Source: Lineus longissimus (lineage: Eukaryota > Nemertea > Pilidiophora > Heteronemertea > Lineidae). From it: 64,000 nucleotides of DNA. The notes beneath the pieces were generated by a model. That model was not told where the DNA came from and did no database searches. It was given only the letters and a program-made list of their open reading frames with translations. Location: the NCBI RefSeq assembly GCF_910592395.1, contig NC_088324.1:14658953-14722952 (forward strand), written 5' to 3'. The position numbers and the translations under genes are program-made. This document shows positions 11,901-23,775 of the stretch, in pieces. The number at the start of each line of letters is the position of its first letter. Positions within the stretch are counted from its first letter, which is position 1.

Positions 11901-14900
11901 AAACCATCTGTTTCTGCTAAAACTGAAATGTTGGTGGAATGTTTACTTTCAATATCTGATGTATCTCAGTAGTCCCCTCTATAGAAGAACTATGCAGGCC
12001 TAACTATGCATCAGACCTCGGAAACGGCCGAGACTTTCGGCTAATACCAGGACTCCTTAGAGGTCGAGGAAGTTGGTTACGAGCATCCTCAAAGTGAACT
12101 AGCAATTACTGAAGTGACGTTGAGCCTCCTCACCCCAGGACTGGACTCAACAACCTCAGATGGTCAATTTGTGACCTGTCTATTTGCATTGTCAAATGTT
12201 GCCAAGATACTAGTTATCGCTCATGAGTCTGGATTATTGGGCCATTCTGGCTGCATATTTATGGATTTGGCCATAACGCCTGCTACTGAATTATGATTTT
12301 GCATCAGTAAATTTCAGATAAATGCTGTCTTAATGATGGGTATTTGGTTGCTAAGAAGACATCATCCCTAAAACCTCTGTCTCACATTTCACCGATTCTC
12401 TTCTGTTAAGAGTTTAAAGATTTTAACCCTAACACAAACATCCAAGTATCCTTGTTGGGCCATTATTCCCAAATGTAGCCTAGTTAGGCTAGTCAGGTAA
12501 TTGGCACTTCTTCATGGTTTTTCACACCGTAAACCGCTTATAAACAGCCCTCTAAATGCTGGTCACACTTTCTAAGAGAACATTAGCTTACTCACTGTGA
12601 ATTCCCCTTCACTTGCACCACTTTACGATTCTCGATAAAGGACATTTATTATGAGGAATATCCTACAAGTATCTGGAAATTGCGGCCACTGAGATCAATA
12701 GTTTGAGGTCATAATGCTGTTGCCAGGAACCATGAATACTGGCAGCAGATTTCTGATTGGGGGACACGTTTTGGGATGATAGATGGTGGATTTTCGCCAT
12801 CACGTTCAGATTTGATGTCACTCTGTTGGGCATCTTATCAGGTATGATGAGTGACTGTATCAGCCTGTCAATTTGATTCAATTAGATTTTCTCCCTCAAT
12901 CTACTGGAAAAATGTACTTAAAAGTCCCTTAAAATCTTTTAAAACACAAGACAGTGTATTTGTTTGAAAGAAATGGATACCCTCCCTGTTATGTGTACCT
13001 GAAGTCAACCACAAAATCCAGATCTAGATTCAGGTCATTTTACTGATAACGCCTTAATGTTTAGCTGTTGTTGTTGTACAGAGAGAAAAATGGTTGCAAT
13101 GACAACCATTACAAAATGACTGACAAGTTCCTATAAAGAGGGTGTCCTGCTAACAGAGGTGTTCTGTAAGGGAGGTTCCACTACAAGTTCCTATAAAGAG
13201 GGTGTCCTGCTAACAGAGGTGTTCTGTAAGGGAGGTTCCACTACACTTCACCCTTCAGCCATTTCTGTACACATTGAGATTGAACGTCTATTTAAGGTTT
13301 TCAATCAATGAACTTTCATCCTCCTCATCCCAGTCCTTTTGGGTGAGTTCCTCTAGCCAGCAGTTTCCAGCTAAATGCTAACTGGGTTTATCTAGTGGTA
13401 GTACTTGATTGATGCCCAGGGATTCATTTCCGGGCGATGAACGATGATTGCTTTAAGCGCTTGTCGGCCCATTCTGATGTTGCCGGCCACAGCAGAGGTA
13501 ATTAAGGGGTTTGTTTTTACTGGCGGACAAAGTGATAGCTATTTGGAGATTTGTTCTTGGAATAGTTGATGGTGGTTCTGACTTGGCCTTGCCACTAGGT
13601 ATGGCACTCGCTAAACCTCATGCTCTTATACTCCCTTTTAATGTAACTGAGGTTAATTGATAAGATGCAAAAAACTTGGAGGTCAAGATGCATTAACGAT
13701 TGATACAATTTGGTTTATACTTGGAATTCATAGGCTGTTTAGTAATACTGCATACTTCGATTACTTGTATGGTACATACTACGGTGTGATAGTGTGCATT
13801 TTGATATCATACATGCTCTTTGTACTCTAAACAATTCAGAAAGTGTTCCTTTGTCACGGGAGAATCTTATGAGCAAAGCTTTCAACCGTGGCCTAAATAC
13901 TTATCAGAAAAGCAATATGAAAGCTGAACACTTTGTGTAAAGTCTGGAAATCCCCCACTGTTGGCATGTCTAATTAGGCTCATCGGATTGTGACCAATGA
14001 CACCATATGACACGTATATTTCGTGCTTCCCTGTGATGGCGTCTCATGACAATACAGAATATCATAAATTCCTGATTGAAATTGTGTTATTTCCATGTTT
14101 CGTGAAAGGATATGGGTCATATCCCGTGCGGTTCTCTGTATGCTGTCCTCTTTTGGCTCATTCTTATTATTTCTCTTTCTTCTCACTTCCTATGTATTGT
14201 CGTTGAGACGCTTACCTCCCAGATTGAACATTTACTCAGAAAACGAATTGTTGACACATTATGGTGGCTCTAGCTTCTTTAGAATCATTGACCTGACGGA
14301 TGAAATATTTAAGAAAATGTCACAAATTTTCATCTGAAACTTCAAAGTTCGAAGTCTCAAAAATTCAATGATTTGATGATTCTGTGACTCTTTCAAATAA
14401 AATAACGAGATCCCAGAAGTCATGTGACATTTTGAACTGCTTGTGTTATCATGCACTTGGGCTTGTATTGACTAATCAAAGTTCACTTCAACCGCATGTT
14501 TTGCTCGATAGCTTTGATTGTGTTCTGATTGGTGTCCAGGATTGCGATCAAGATTAAGATCTGTCCATGTATATAGGGTGACTTGTGTCTGGGACATCTC
14601 TAAAAGATCAAAACATGACATGATGTCATCTTACTCAAAGCCTAGCTGGTTTTTAAGGGCGACCATCACAGTTTGATTTACCCTTCGTAATCATACAATT
14701 TTTACCATGATTATACCTCCACCACATGATCAAACAATGCAGACAATGTGAAAGTCATATCGGAAAGACAAAATTGTAAAAAGTGTCCATTAATCAATCA
14801 CAACTTTCGATTTTCTAATCATAACTAAAGCATTGAAATTGATCTTTTCTTTTGATCTCGAAATTGTTTAGTCTGCTTCTAATGAGATATTGCTTTATGA

Positions 14901-17900
14901 TGAACTCTCATTAATTTCATATCGTGTTGAAATTAAAAACCATGTTGCATTAGTTTAAGAGTGTAGCCCTATACTGCAGACATTTGAAACCTTGGACCTA
15001 GACTGTGAGACAGTCTCTTTCCAAGCAGCTGAACATATTTCACAACAACGTTAGTCAAGTAAATACAGACCACTTGTAGAGGCCTGCTGCTAGTCAGATC
15101 TTCTTTGGATACAAGTCTTCCGTCTCTCCAAGTGGGATATCCCCCTTAACAACTCTTACAGTGACATCCTCCTGTCCACAACTGAAAACTTTATGATAGA
15201 GGATACTTCTGCTTACTTGAGACATTTACCGTGAAGCATGACATAAAACTGACATGAATGTCGTGATGATCCGAGAATTGCTTTGTGTGCGGTCCTTTTC
15301 ATGTCCAGGAATCAGGATTTGGGCTCTTCATATTGTGCATGGTGTTCCACCCTTAAAGACCTAATAATACTGTACATGTTGAGTTGTATGGTATTCAGTT
15401 TTGAAGTATTGTTATAGTTGAAATTGCATGCTTGTACATTAAATGCAGTAGAAGTTCTTATAACAGACTTGACCACAATTTGTTAGTCACAGCATGTTCT
15501 GGGAACATTTGTGGTCAGATATTCATATTGTCTGATTTATTGTTGTTATAAAGTATCACCTGAATAAAGGCTCGTGGTCAGGATGCTGTTAGTAGGAAGT
15601 GTTTAACTTCCGTTTAGAGAAACTTGGGCCAGTCATAACCACTCTGAGGAAATCAGGGGTAAATGGGTGGTGTTTGGTTTGACAACCAATACCTCCAGCT
15701 CTGTGTCGATTCCTTAAACCTGACCACGAGACAATCATTCACTGAACTTGAATTATCAAGTAAATTAACCCGGTCTGATTGTTCCCAAATCACATGACTT
15801 CAAGATTTAAAAAAATCTAGGTTAGATTTGGGCAGACACAGTTCATCTTTGTCAGGAAGATAAACAGTTAACTGGTCGATTCCAGAAATAGTTGACTTTG
15901 AACTGAAATAAAAATCACTCCACGATAAGAGTTCACGTGTCGATTTTAACATAGCCGACATGTATGTAAACTGGAAATGTATTTCAAAATAATTAATTAA
16001 ACAGGAATTTTGTAGTTAGGTGTTGGCTGCTAGTCTTTATGGTGATATCAAATTGCACATGATTTATGGCTAACAGGATTCTCAGTTTTGCCTTTATGAA
16101 ATGGATGCAGAACCTACCTTGTTCTGTATGTTAGTTCAAATATTACAAAAAATCCTGAGTTAAAATGTAACAAAACCCCCTTACTTAGTTCTTATAATGT
16201 ATAATGCTTAACTAGCACTTCATTAAATTTTCCATTGACAGATTGTTTGATTTCTGTAGCATGTACTATTGGAATGATTGAATCACATCTTGGTAACCAC
16301 ACTCAATATAATCATAATATTTTACTTGGAGATCAAGCATTGGCAGGTGCATGCTAGGTATGGAACTGGTTGGGAACCTTTGGTGAATAGGCAAGGGTGA
16401 ATAGGGTTAAGGCTTGACCACAGGCACCACCATTTTTGTGACCACGAATCTGCAAACTAAACGGCAGAACAACTTGATTACAATATGTAGATTTAACCCT
16501 GCCAGGGTTGGAGCCATGACAACATGATGCTTGATGTTATTCGAATGCTGCAATCACTACCACATTTAAATATTTCATTCAGATTCAAAAGTAACAGTAC
16601 ATCCTGGCATAACCAGTTGTTTTCAATATACTCTGTTGTATATAAGTATCAAAAACCTGTATCTCAGGATGGTAATAGCAGTGTGGTGAGGCGTTTTGTA
16701 TCATGTTTGTGTGGAGAATGAATCAAAATGATAGGGCCAATACCAGTGTAACAGCTGAAGCTCTGTCGCCCCTGGAATGCTGGTAATATGGTAATTACAT
16801 GATAATTGCAATATGCCACTTTATCTTGAATAACATGAAGGAAAAAATCCAGTGTGGTTGGTTTACACATGATTCACCTTTATAAGGCCAATGGAAGTTA
16901 TTCCTATCTTTCCTCTGTCATTGTCGAATAGAATATTCGCAGAAATTGGATATACCGAAACAGATACATGCAAAAGCATCCATAAAATGATATTGTGAGT
17001 TGGATTGCACAACATAACGGCCTTATTGGTTTGTCGGGACTTGTCGATAAATTGACCAGTGGTGTACTACAATAAAATCAATGGCATTGCCGATCACCAA
17101 TGTATGTGTTATGAACAATGCACAGAAACACTAAAGGATAGTTAGTAATGAAAATTAACTACATAACTTATTTCTGCATGGAAGCAGTGCCAACTATAGA
17201 TTCATGCACTTGATTGGGAACAACGTTTACATGACGTAGTGTTGGCCGTCGTCACGTCACCATGCATTTTACATTAGTGTAACGTGACGTGACGCGACGT
17301 TTTCGTAAACGTTGGTCCCAATCAAGTGCATGAATCTATAGTTTGCAGTGCATATCAGTCAACCGAAGACGGCCATTAGTTAAACCCCCTGCTGCTGCCT
17401 ACAGTCCCTGGCGGCTTCAATCTCTTCACTCCTATCTTTACCACCAATTTCAGCTTTTCCTTTAGAAAGCTAAGGTACGGATCAAACATATCACTTGGTG
17501 ACACTGATATAATCAGCTTTTGGTCCCAGTTAAGGAGTATCAGAGGGGTGCTGTAAGCCTTCCCGCTTTGAAAGTGATTGCCTTTCTGCAACTTTAGTTC
17601 TTATGTGGATTAATTTACTATTTTTGGAGATGCTAGAAGGGCCGGATCCAATGTATGAGATAAGTGAATAAGTTTGCCAGCATTTTTTATCAACTTGAGC
17701 TTGTTTTGATGCAGCCAGCCAGGGTGCCTGGGGGCTGATTGCAGTGGTAAACTCCTACTCACAAGAGAGACATGCAGCTAAGCCCCCCCCCCCCCCGGTT
17801 ACTCTCCGTGATCTTGTGTATTTATAGTCAGGGCTAGTGACCTTTCCTGCCCGTTTCTTGCCCTCTTCTTCACCTCCTTTCAAAGTATCTTTCCTTCGGC

Positions 17901-20900
17901 TCTTATATAACTTGGACAACTGTTTTCAGATTCATCCAGAATGAGTTGTGATGTAAGCTCTCAATGTCAACCGCCCACCATAGTGCCACCTAGCACTTTC
18001 TCTTCAGTGATTAAGATATTTCCTCCATTTTGTCTTTTCAGGAGAAAATTTTGCCGTTTTCCGTGACGATCATGGCGAGGTGCACATTCTTGATGCCTAT
18101 TGCCCACACATGGGTGCAAACCTGGGTGTCGGTGGGCGTATTCATGGGGACTGTATTACGTGCCCGTTCCATGGCTGGAAGTTCCGAGGATCTGATGGGA
18201 AGTGCACATCGATACCATATGCTGATAAAGGTGAGACCGCGGGTTGCTGTCATTTCCATGTCAATTCAATGAATCAGACTCGTTAAAGACGCCAGAGAAG
18301 GCTGAGTATAAATCCCGTGACATTCACTCATTGAGCACCCCAGGTAGTGGCTTTCATAGTGCATCAACCTTTTGCATCATGGTGTTCTGCATCAAACTGA
18401 CTGCCACCCTGTGTCTAATACCCCAGCAGTTCTTATATAGAATATTTATTTTCAGTGCCTGACATGGCTAAAGTTAAAGCGTACCCAACGTACGAAATCA
18501 ATGGTTGGATCTACGTCTGGTACCATGCAGAGGGGGAGGAGCCTTTCTGGTGGCCGGAGGAAATTAAAGAAATAACCAATGGAAGTTGGTCGTATAGAGG
18601 GCGCACTGAACACAATATCAATGCTCATATCCAGGTTAGTATCTAAAATTGAACTACATGATTTCAATTTACAGTCATGAAAGTAGAAGCTCTCTATGAA
18701 AGAACTCACTTAATTGGTATTGTTAGATTCTGTCATTGAAATAGAGGGTAGTCCTGATTACCGAGGTCAAGGTGAATCTCCTGATAGATCAAAATACTAA
18801 ACAAATGTATAGATATCACCCAAGAGAAGGCTCTACCCCCCCCCCCCCGACACACACAGTCATGTGCACATGAGCATGAATGTAACCCTTTCAAATTATC
18901 CTTGCAGGAAATTCCCGAAAATGGTGCCGACGTAGCTCACTTGAAACAGATCCATGGTCCCATCCTCCTATCGGGGACGGACATCCGATATATGTACAGC
19001 AAAATGTGGGACTTTGTAAAACATTCGTGGGATGCATCATGGAGCGCCCGCACAGACCCAGATGAGAAGCACATTGGTTCTTTACAGTTGACGCATAATC
19101 TAGAATTATTTGGTTGCAAATTTCCTGGGTTAGAACTTCATGTGGAGGCGCGACAGGTGGGTTCTACAGCTGTTTTGAACAAGACATTGAGTAACCAATG
19201 TTATTGCAATGAAATTATCTTGACAAATTGTCAATTTAAAAGAATTGGCCATCCAAACACCCATGGTTAGAATGAGTGTTTGACACTCACGCGAACCCGA
19301 ATTTCAGATAAAATCCGGCATTGAGTGAAAGATTTCTGGTGACATAAATTTGTCTGAGTTTTGACGTCAGTTTTGCTTATTCTGAGCTAATCTTAGCCAG
19401 AGTGTGAGTGCTGACCTCCTTATTCCCCAAAAAGCAATCAATATGCAGTCTGTGTTTTTGTTTTGCCTTGCACAGTCATGATTGGGTCAGACCCACTGAT
19501 GTGTCATGACATGTCACTGTGAGCACTAACGCTCTTAAAATCGCACACAATATTATACAGTCACTTTAAAACAATCTAAATCAGACCATCAACCACAATC
19601 ATGGCTGGCTTCACATTCCATATATATTCGTCACAAAACATTTCATTCATAGCTTTGCCTACATTGTGGCCGGGCCGCTTTAATTTTTCAAGCAAGACCG
19701 GGATATCATATTGAACTTGCTAGAGAAAATATATCACGATTCCAGAATGTTCCAACACCTTCATCGAATCAGAAGTTTTGTGAAGTTTTTTTTCACTTTA
19801 CAACCAAGGTCTCCAAATGATAAACAGATAATAAACAGTTATTCAGACCTAGAGAAGACAATTCAACTTGATTAAAAATAGAAATCAAGGCACCATTTCA
19901 TGAATTCAAACTTTTGTGCTCTGGTCAATGCTGAGGCCTGTGACATGCATGCAAAGTAGATCACTTACTCTTTGAAAGGATTTGAAAGTATTTTTGGTGG
20001 AAGTTGTGATTCCATTCAAACACTTAAGCTTATTGCTCACAATTTAAATAAAATATTGGTCTTATTTCAGATTGGGCCTGGAATCGTATACCTATTTTTC
20101 AACAGCATATTCGGTAGTGGTGTATTCGTACACTCCTTGACACCGACTGAGCCACTGAATCAGAAGATGGTTCATAACGTGTACGCGAACTGGACCATGC
20201 CAACCATCATTGCCAAGGGGTACCTCTTGGGAGAGGCACTACAGGTGAGAAATGCTTCTTCCCTATGCCAACTTCGGACATGAGCCTTTCAGGTTTGCTG
20301 GCTGGATATGATCAATTATTTGTTAGGATCAAATAAAGTCATGTTGATTTATATGCAGGACTTCAAAGGACTTGTCGGCATAATGTGTGAATCAGTCACT
20401 TATGATATTTAGTGCACTATGGTGCTATATAAGTGCATTTCTATTTAACTGGACCAGTAGTTACCATCGGCGTACCCCTCTAACAATGGCAGCGGCAAAG
20501 TGTGGTGACATAAACAATGACATCAGCAACAGGTGGCACACCTTGTTGACAACATCAGCAGGTAGCAAATTGACATCCCGAGCTGTCGCAAAGAGGTCTC
20601 TGTAAGGATCTGTTGCCGAGTCCTTGATGTAAAGCACCAGCTTGTCGTGCTTTATACAAGGGAGTCACAACTGTTGAAGCTCACAAGGACACTAGTTTTG
20701 GTCCCAAATTGGTTGCTTTCATTTAATTTAACCTCTCTAATCAGGACACCCCTCTATCAAGGGAAGCACATGTCAGTCCTGAGGGTGTCCTTGATAGAGA
20801 GGTTTGACTGTAGCTTTACAAGTGTATGTTAGAAATCTCCTTTTATGATTTAAAAAAACATCTGATGTTATTGTGCATCATATGAAAATCCATAAAAAAA

Positions 20901-21124
20901 CTTCAAGATAAACTGGTACTCATATTTTGACTCAATGTTCTCATTCCATTCTTCAGGTGGACCGCGATGTGATGATTTGGAACAACAAACGATATGAGCG
21001 GCGCCCCCTTTTTGTCAAATCTGCCGAAGACTCCCTGATCGGGAAGCACAGGCGGTGGTACTCCCAATTCTACTCTGAACACAGTCCGAAATTAAATTTC
21101 CAAAAGGAGACGTTGGACTTCTAG
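8962..21124 (+). CDS. nvd: Cholesterol 7-desaturase, Rieske oxygenase (Neverland/DAF-36 type)
   Basis: Six exons join in phase to 475 aa: 8962-9430, 18042-18230, 18456-18634, 18908-19156, 20071-20244, 20957-21124. This family converts cholesterol to 7-dehydrocholesterol, the first step of ecdysteroid or dafachronic-acid synthesis. Exon 1 encodes an N-terminal hydrophobic stretch and a membrane segment (about residues 72-92), as expected for an ER protein. The Rieske 2Fe-2S site is intact: C177-x-H179 (CPHMGANLG) and C197-x2-H200 (CPFHGWKF). The mononuclear iron motif [12 protein letters not shown] gives D287, H290 and H295 in exon 4. The C-terminus keeps the conserved [11 protein letters not shown] stretch. 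All catalytic residues are present, so it should be active. Start and stop are clear; intron 1 is 8.6 kb and no further exon is needed inside it. Confidence 0.93.
9764..10525 (+). repeat. Cluster of long G tracts (possible G-quadruplexes)
   Basis: The plus (sense) strand carries G runs at 9764-9782 (19), 10150-10160 (11), 10227-10249 (4+18), and 10494-10525 (9+15+5). They lie near the 5' end of the nvd first intron. Adjacent runs separated by one or two bases satisfy the simple quadruplex rule. Exact lengths in a genome assembly may be unreliable. Confidence 0.7.
9985..10125. repeat. Dispersed GGACACC-type inverted repeat
   Basis: Stretches such as AAAACCTCTATATTAAGGAC, GACACCCTTGGGACTGACAA and CTCAATAGTCAGGTGTCC, with TATAGAGGTTTT upstream, form partly inverted repeats. 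The same words occur at 13123-13245 and 20725-20815, so this looks like a degenerate copy of a dispersed element. Borders are approximate. Confidence 0.45.
13123..13245. repeat. Perfect tandem duplication, 60-bp unit
   Basis: Two identical 60-bp units (13123-13182 and 13183-13242) start with ACAAGTTCCTATAAAGAGGG and contain GGTGTCCTGCTAACAGAGGT. No difference is seen between the copies, so the duplication is recent or was homogenised. It belongs to the GGACACC repeat family seen elsewhere in the window. Confidence 0.9.
17191..17344. mobile_element. Foldback MITE in nvd intron 1
   Basis: The ends are inverted: AACTATAGATTCATGCACTT on the left and its complement on the right, extending to about 38 bp per arm through GATTGGGAACAACGTTTAC with few mismatches. 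The total length is about 150 bp. A 7-bp direct repeat GCAGTGC flanks it on both sides (17184-17190 and 17345-17351), a likely target-site duplication. No coding capacity. Confidence 0.8.
20725..20815. repeat. GGACACC-type inverted repeat in nvd intron 5
   Basis: AACCTCTCTAATCAGGACAC and, downstream in inverted orientation, GGGTGTCCTTGATAGAGAGG pair with each other. The motif resembles the repeats at 9985 and 13123. Confidence 0.5.
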
Positions 21125-21890
21125 GTTCTTGCAGTCAGATTAGTCAAAGATTGTGGTCATCTTGTCGACAGGTGCAGAGACAAGCACAACAGGATAAGAG
21201 CCAAGAATGGCGACATATTTTCAACATCACAGGCTGTTTTCATTCAAATGTACTGACAAGATGCTCTGTCGTGGTGTCACAGCAAAGGTTTCGCTCGCCT
21301 TCTCTGTGAAAACATTGATATTTGTGATTGAGAGACAGGTTGTTATTGTGATGACATGGCCGTCCTCAATACTTGTAGGCTCATATGGACTTTCACAGGT
21401 GTTAGGATTTACTCCTGGTCAGGTCATAATGTGACCACTCTGAGAACACGCCAAAGTGCATGAATAGACATTAATGTCAAGAGCTGATAAAGACTTGTTC
21501 TTGATGCTGTTGATAAGACTGTAGATCTGCCCCTCTGAAACAAAGGTGTGGAGAACACTGACTATAGATCTCATACCTGTTGTACCATATATCCAACATG
21601 CTTTCAATGCTACACCCATGTTATTATTGCAATTTCATGTTTGTAAGTTTTTGTCCATGCTTTTCAATTGTTTTAAAGGTGTAGTCAGTTTGTGTACATT
21701 GTTTTTGTGTATCCCAGAGACAATTGGATATTGCTCGAGTATATATAAGCAAGACATGTCAATTTGCTTATAGTTCATTTCGTGTTTTTTCCCCCTAAAT
21801 TCCTAACTTTGGTGTTTGATGCATTTTGTAGCAATAATCTCCACATTTTCCTAATTTGTGCTAGTCAAATAAAGTGATTTTTACTTCAAA
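21125..21890 (+). other. Probable 3' UTR of nvd
   Basis: This follows the TAG at 21122-21124. An AATAAA signal at 21868-21873 is a plausible poly(A) site, giving a 3' UTR of about 750 bases. No other exon recognised. Confidence 0.5.
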
Positions 21891-23611
21891 GTAAGATAGT
21901 CATGCATCTATTAAAGTCAATTTCTTTGTGCATTTTGGGCCACACAGTAAAGACATTGAATGCTGTCATGTTTCCAGTCAAAGTTAGTCAAATGTATCAG
22001 CTGTTTTGTACAGTGGCAGTGTGATTCGATCATGTTATGACAGTACTCTTGAATGAAGAGCATGTTTCTTCACAAAGTAGGAGTTGAGAGTGCTCTGTCA
22101 TTTCCACAATCTAGAGAAGTTAGATTCTAGAGAATATAGATGCTACATCTATTTTGCTTTACCCAAGGGCCAATTACTGTTAAACAGGTCAGGAACTGGT
22201 GGCACGCGCTGTGAATGTTGCCATCTTGAAAGTTGTAGTGACTCCTGACTGTGTTTGCTGCTTTCGTACCCCAAGTCTTTCAGAACTGACACCAGTGACA
22301 GACTGTGGGACCTTTTCTGTGATGTGTGACAGTTTCACAAATTACATTCATTGGAACCGACAAGTGCTTCCTTCTTCTGGATATTCGACCTTGTCTTGGG
22401 GGATCCAGGGGGAAGTACTTACACTGTAGAATGTGCACCCACAAAGTCTCCACGCCTGCAATCAATGTTCAAATGACTCCCCGGTATAGGACTACCCCCG
22501 TACACTGCATGTTCACCTCGTCTGATTGGTTGCACTAAATAACTTCCAAATTATCAACAAATTGTATGTCATTTGAAAAGTTGTGGGCGTGGACACTTGG
22601 GGCGTGTGCTACTCCAGTTTAGAGATGTAAAGTGGAGTCTTAAGTGCCATACAAATTAGCAATTTTTGTCGCTTTGACCTGCCACGGAGCCACCACAATA
22701 CGACAAGTGATTGCAATAACCTGTCAATAGCCATAACTTTCGACCACATTCGTCATTTTGTCATGGCGCCATTGCAGATTGCAGTGACTAAAATTGCTCC
22801 TTTGAGGGTCGCTTAAAAGAGACTCTCTTGCATAAGGTATTTCCAAAAGGACATACCTAAGTATAATCATTATATTTTTTGATCTGTGACAATATATTTA
22901 TTTATTTATAACACAAGATCCTGTGCAGGAGCGTTACTTGTATTCAAAGTGTTGTGATTCCGAAAACAAGTCTAAATTTGTCAGTTTTTGTCGATCCTAC
23001 AAACAACAGCCATGATTGCAATGATTTTGGGAGAAGTCGTACAAATGAAAATTTGTCTGATGTAAATAGCACATTTTTAGTTGAATCGAGTTTTTGCTTT
23101 ACTATATTGAAAGGTGATGCCCTATCATAACGTCTCATCCAAACACTGTGATGTTCCCTCTTAGTGTGCGACACCAGACTTGAAACAATTGTCTTTAATC
23201 TCTTCTTTTGCATTATTAACAAGTGTGGATTAGATAATAATACACACTTGCTAATAGAAGGCAAGTTACTTGTGAGGTAGGAATTCAGTAGGCCATCAGG
23301 TCTGACTGAACTTGATATCTTGAGTAAGCATGCTTTCTCGAGTATGCCATCCCATCATTGCATCAAGTGGATTGGTGGATTGCACTCAGAAAGGCCTAAA
23401 AAATTAACTGAGCCCCTTGTCTAGGTGCTCAAATAAGAGAGCACCTTTCTAAAAACCAAGGCCTCAAGGAATCAACCGACTCAAAATATAATACTCATAA
23501 GTACTTTCATTGTTTTTCTGCTACACTTGTACATATTCGATGTGTAAAATTATTACTTTGTAGGTATTTTGAAAAGACTGAATAAATGAGGGTTTTTATG
23601 AAAAATACTAT
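21891..23611. other. Convergent intergenic region between nvd and NFKBIL1
   Basis: The two genes point toward each other here. A candidate minus-strand poly(A) signal (TTTATT on plus) at 23612-23617 would end NFKBIL1, and a short TATAC-type microsatellite lies at about 23618-23637. Short open frames (for example 22944-23264 minus) have no recognisable features. Confidence 0.4.
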
Positions 23612-23775
23612 TTTATTACTATACTATACTATACTGTTTTTGATCAGTCACTCTAGCTTTGCACACATGATGCATTTCAACTGGAGATGAAGGAAAAATC
23701 CTGCACATATCACCCTATGCTTTGAAGATGTGAGTCAGGATTGGAAACAGGGAATGGAACTCGCTACGTTGGAGC

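Larger units (their letters stand above)
9431..18041 (+). other. Intron 1 of nvd (8.6 kb), repeat-bearing
   Basis: This is a GT-AG intron joining phase 1 to phase 1. It holds G-homopolymer tracts (9764-10525), GGACACC-type repeats (about 9985-10125 and 13123-13245), a foldback MITE (17191-17344) and a C-tract (17783-17796). The rest is AT-rich with no exon-like sequence on either strand that I could support. Confidence 0.7.
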
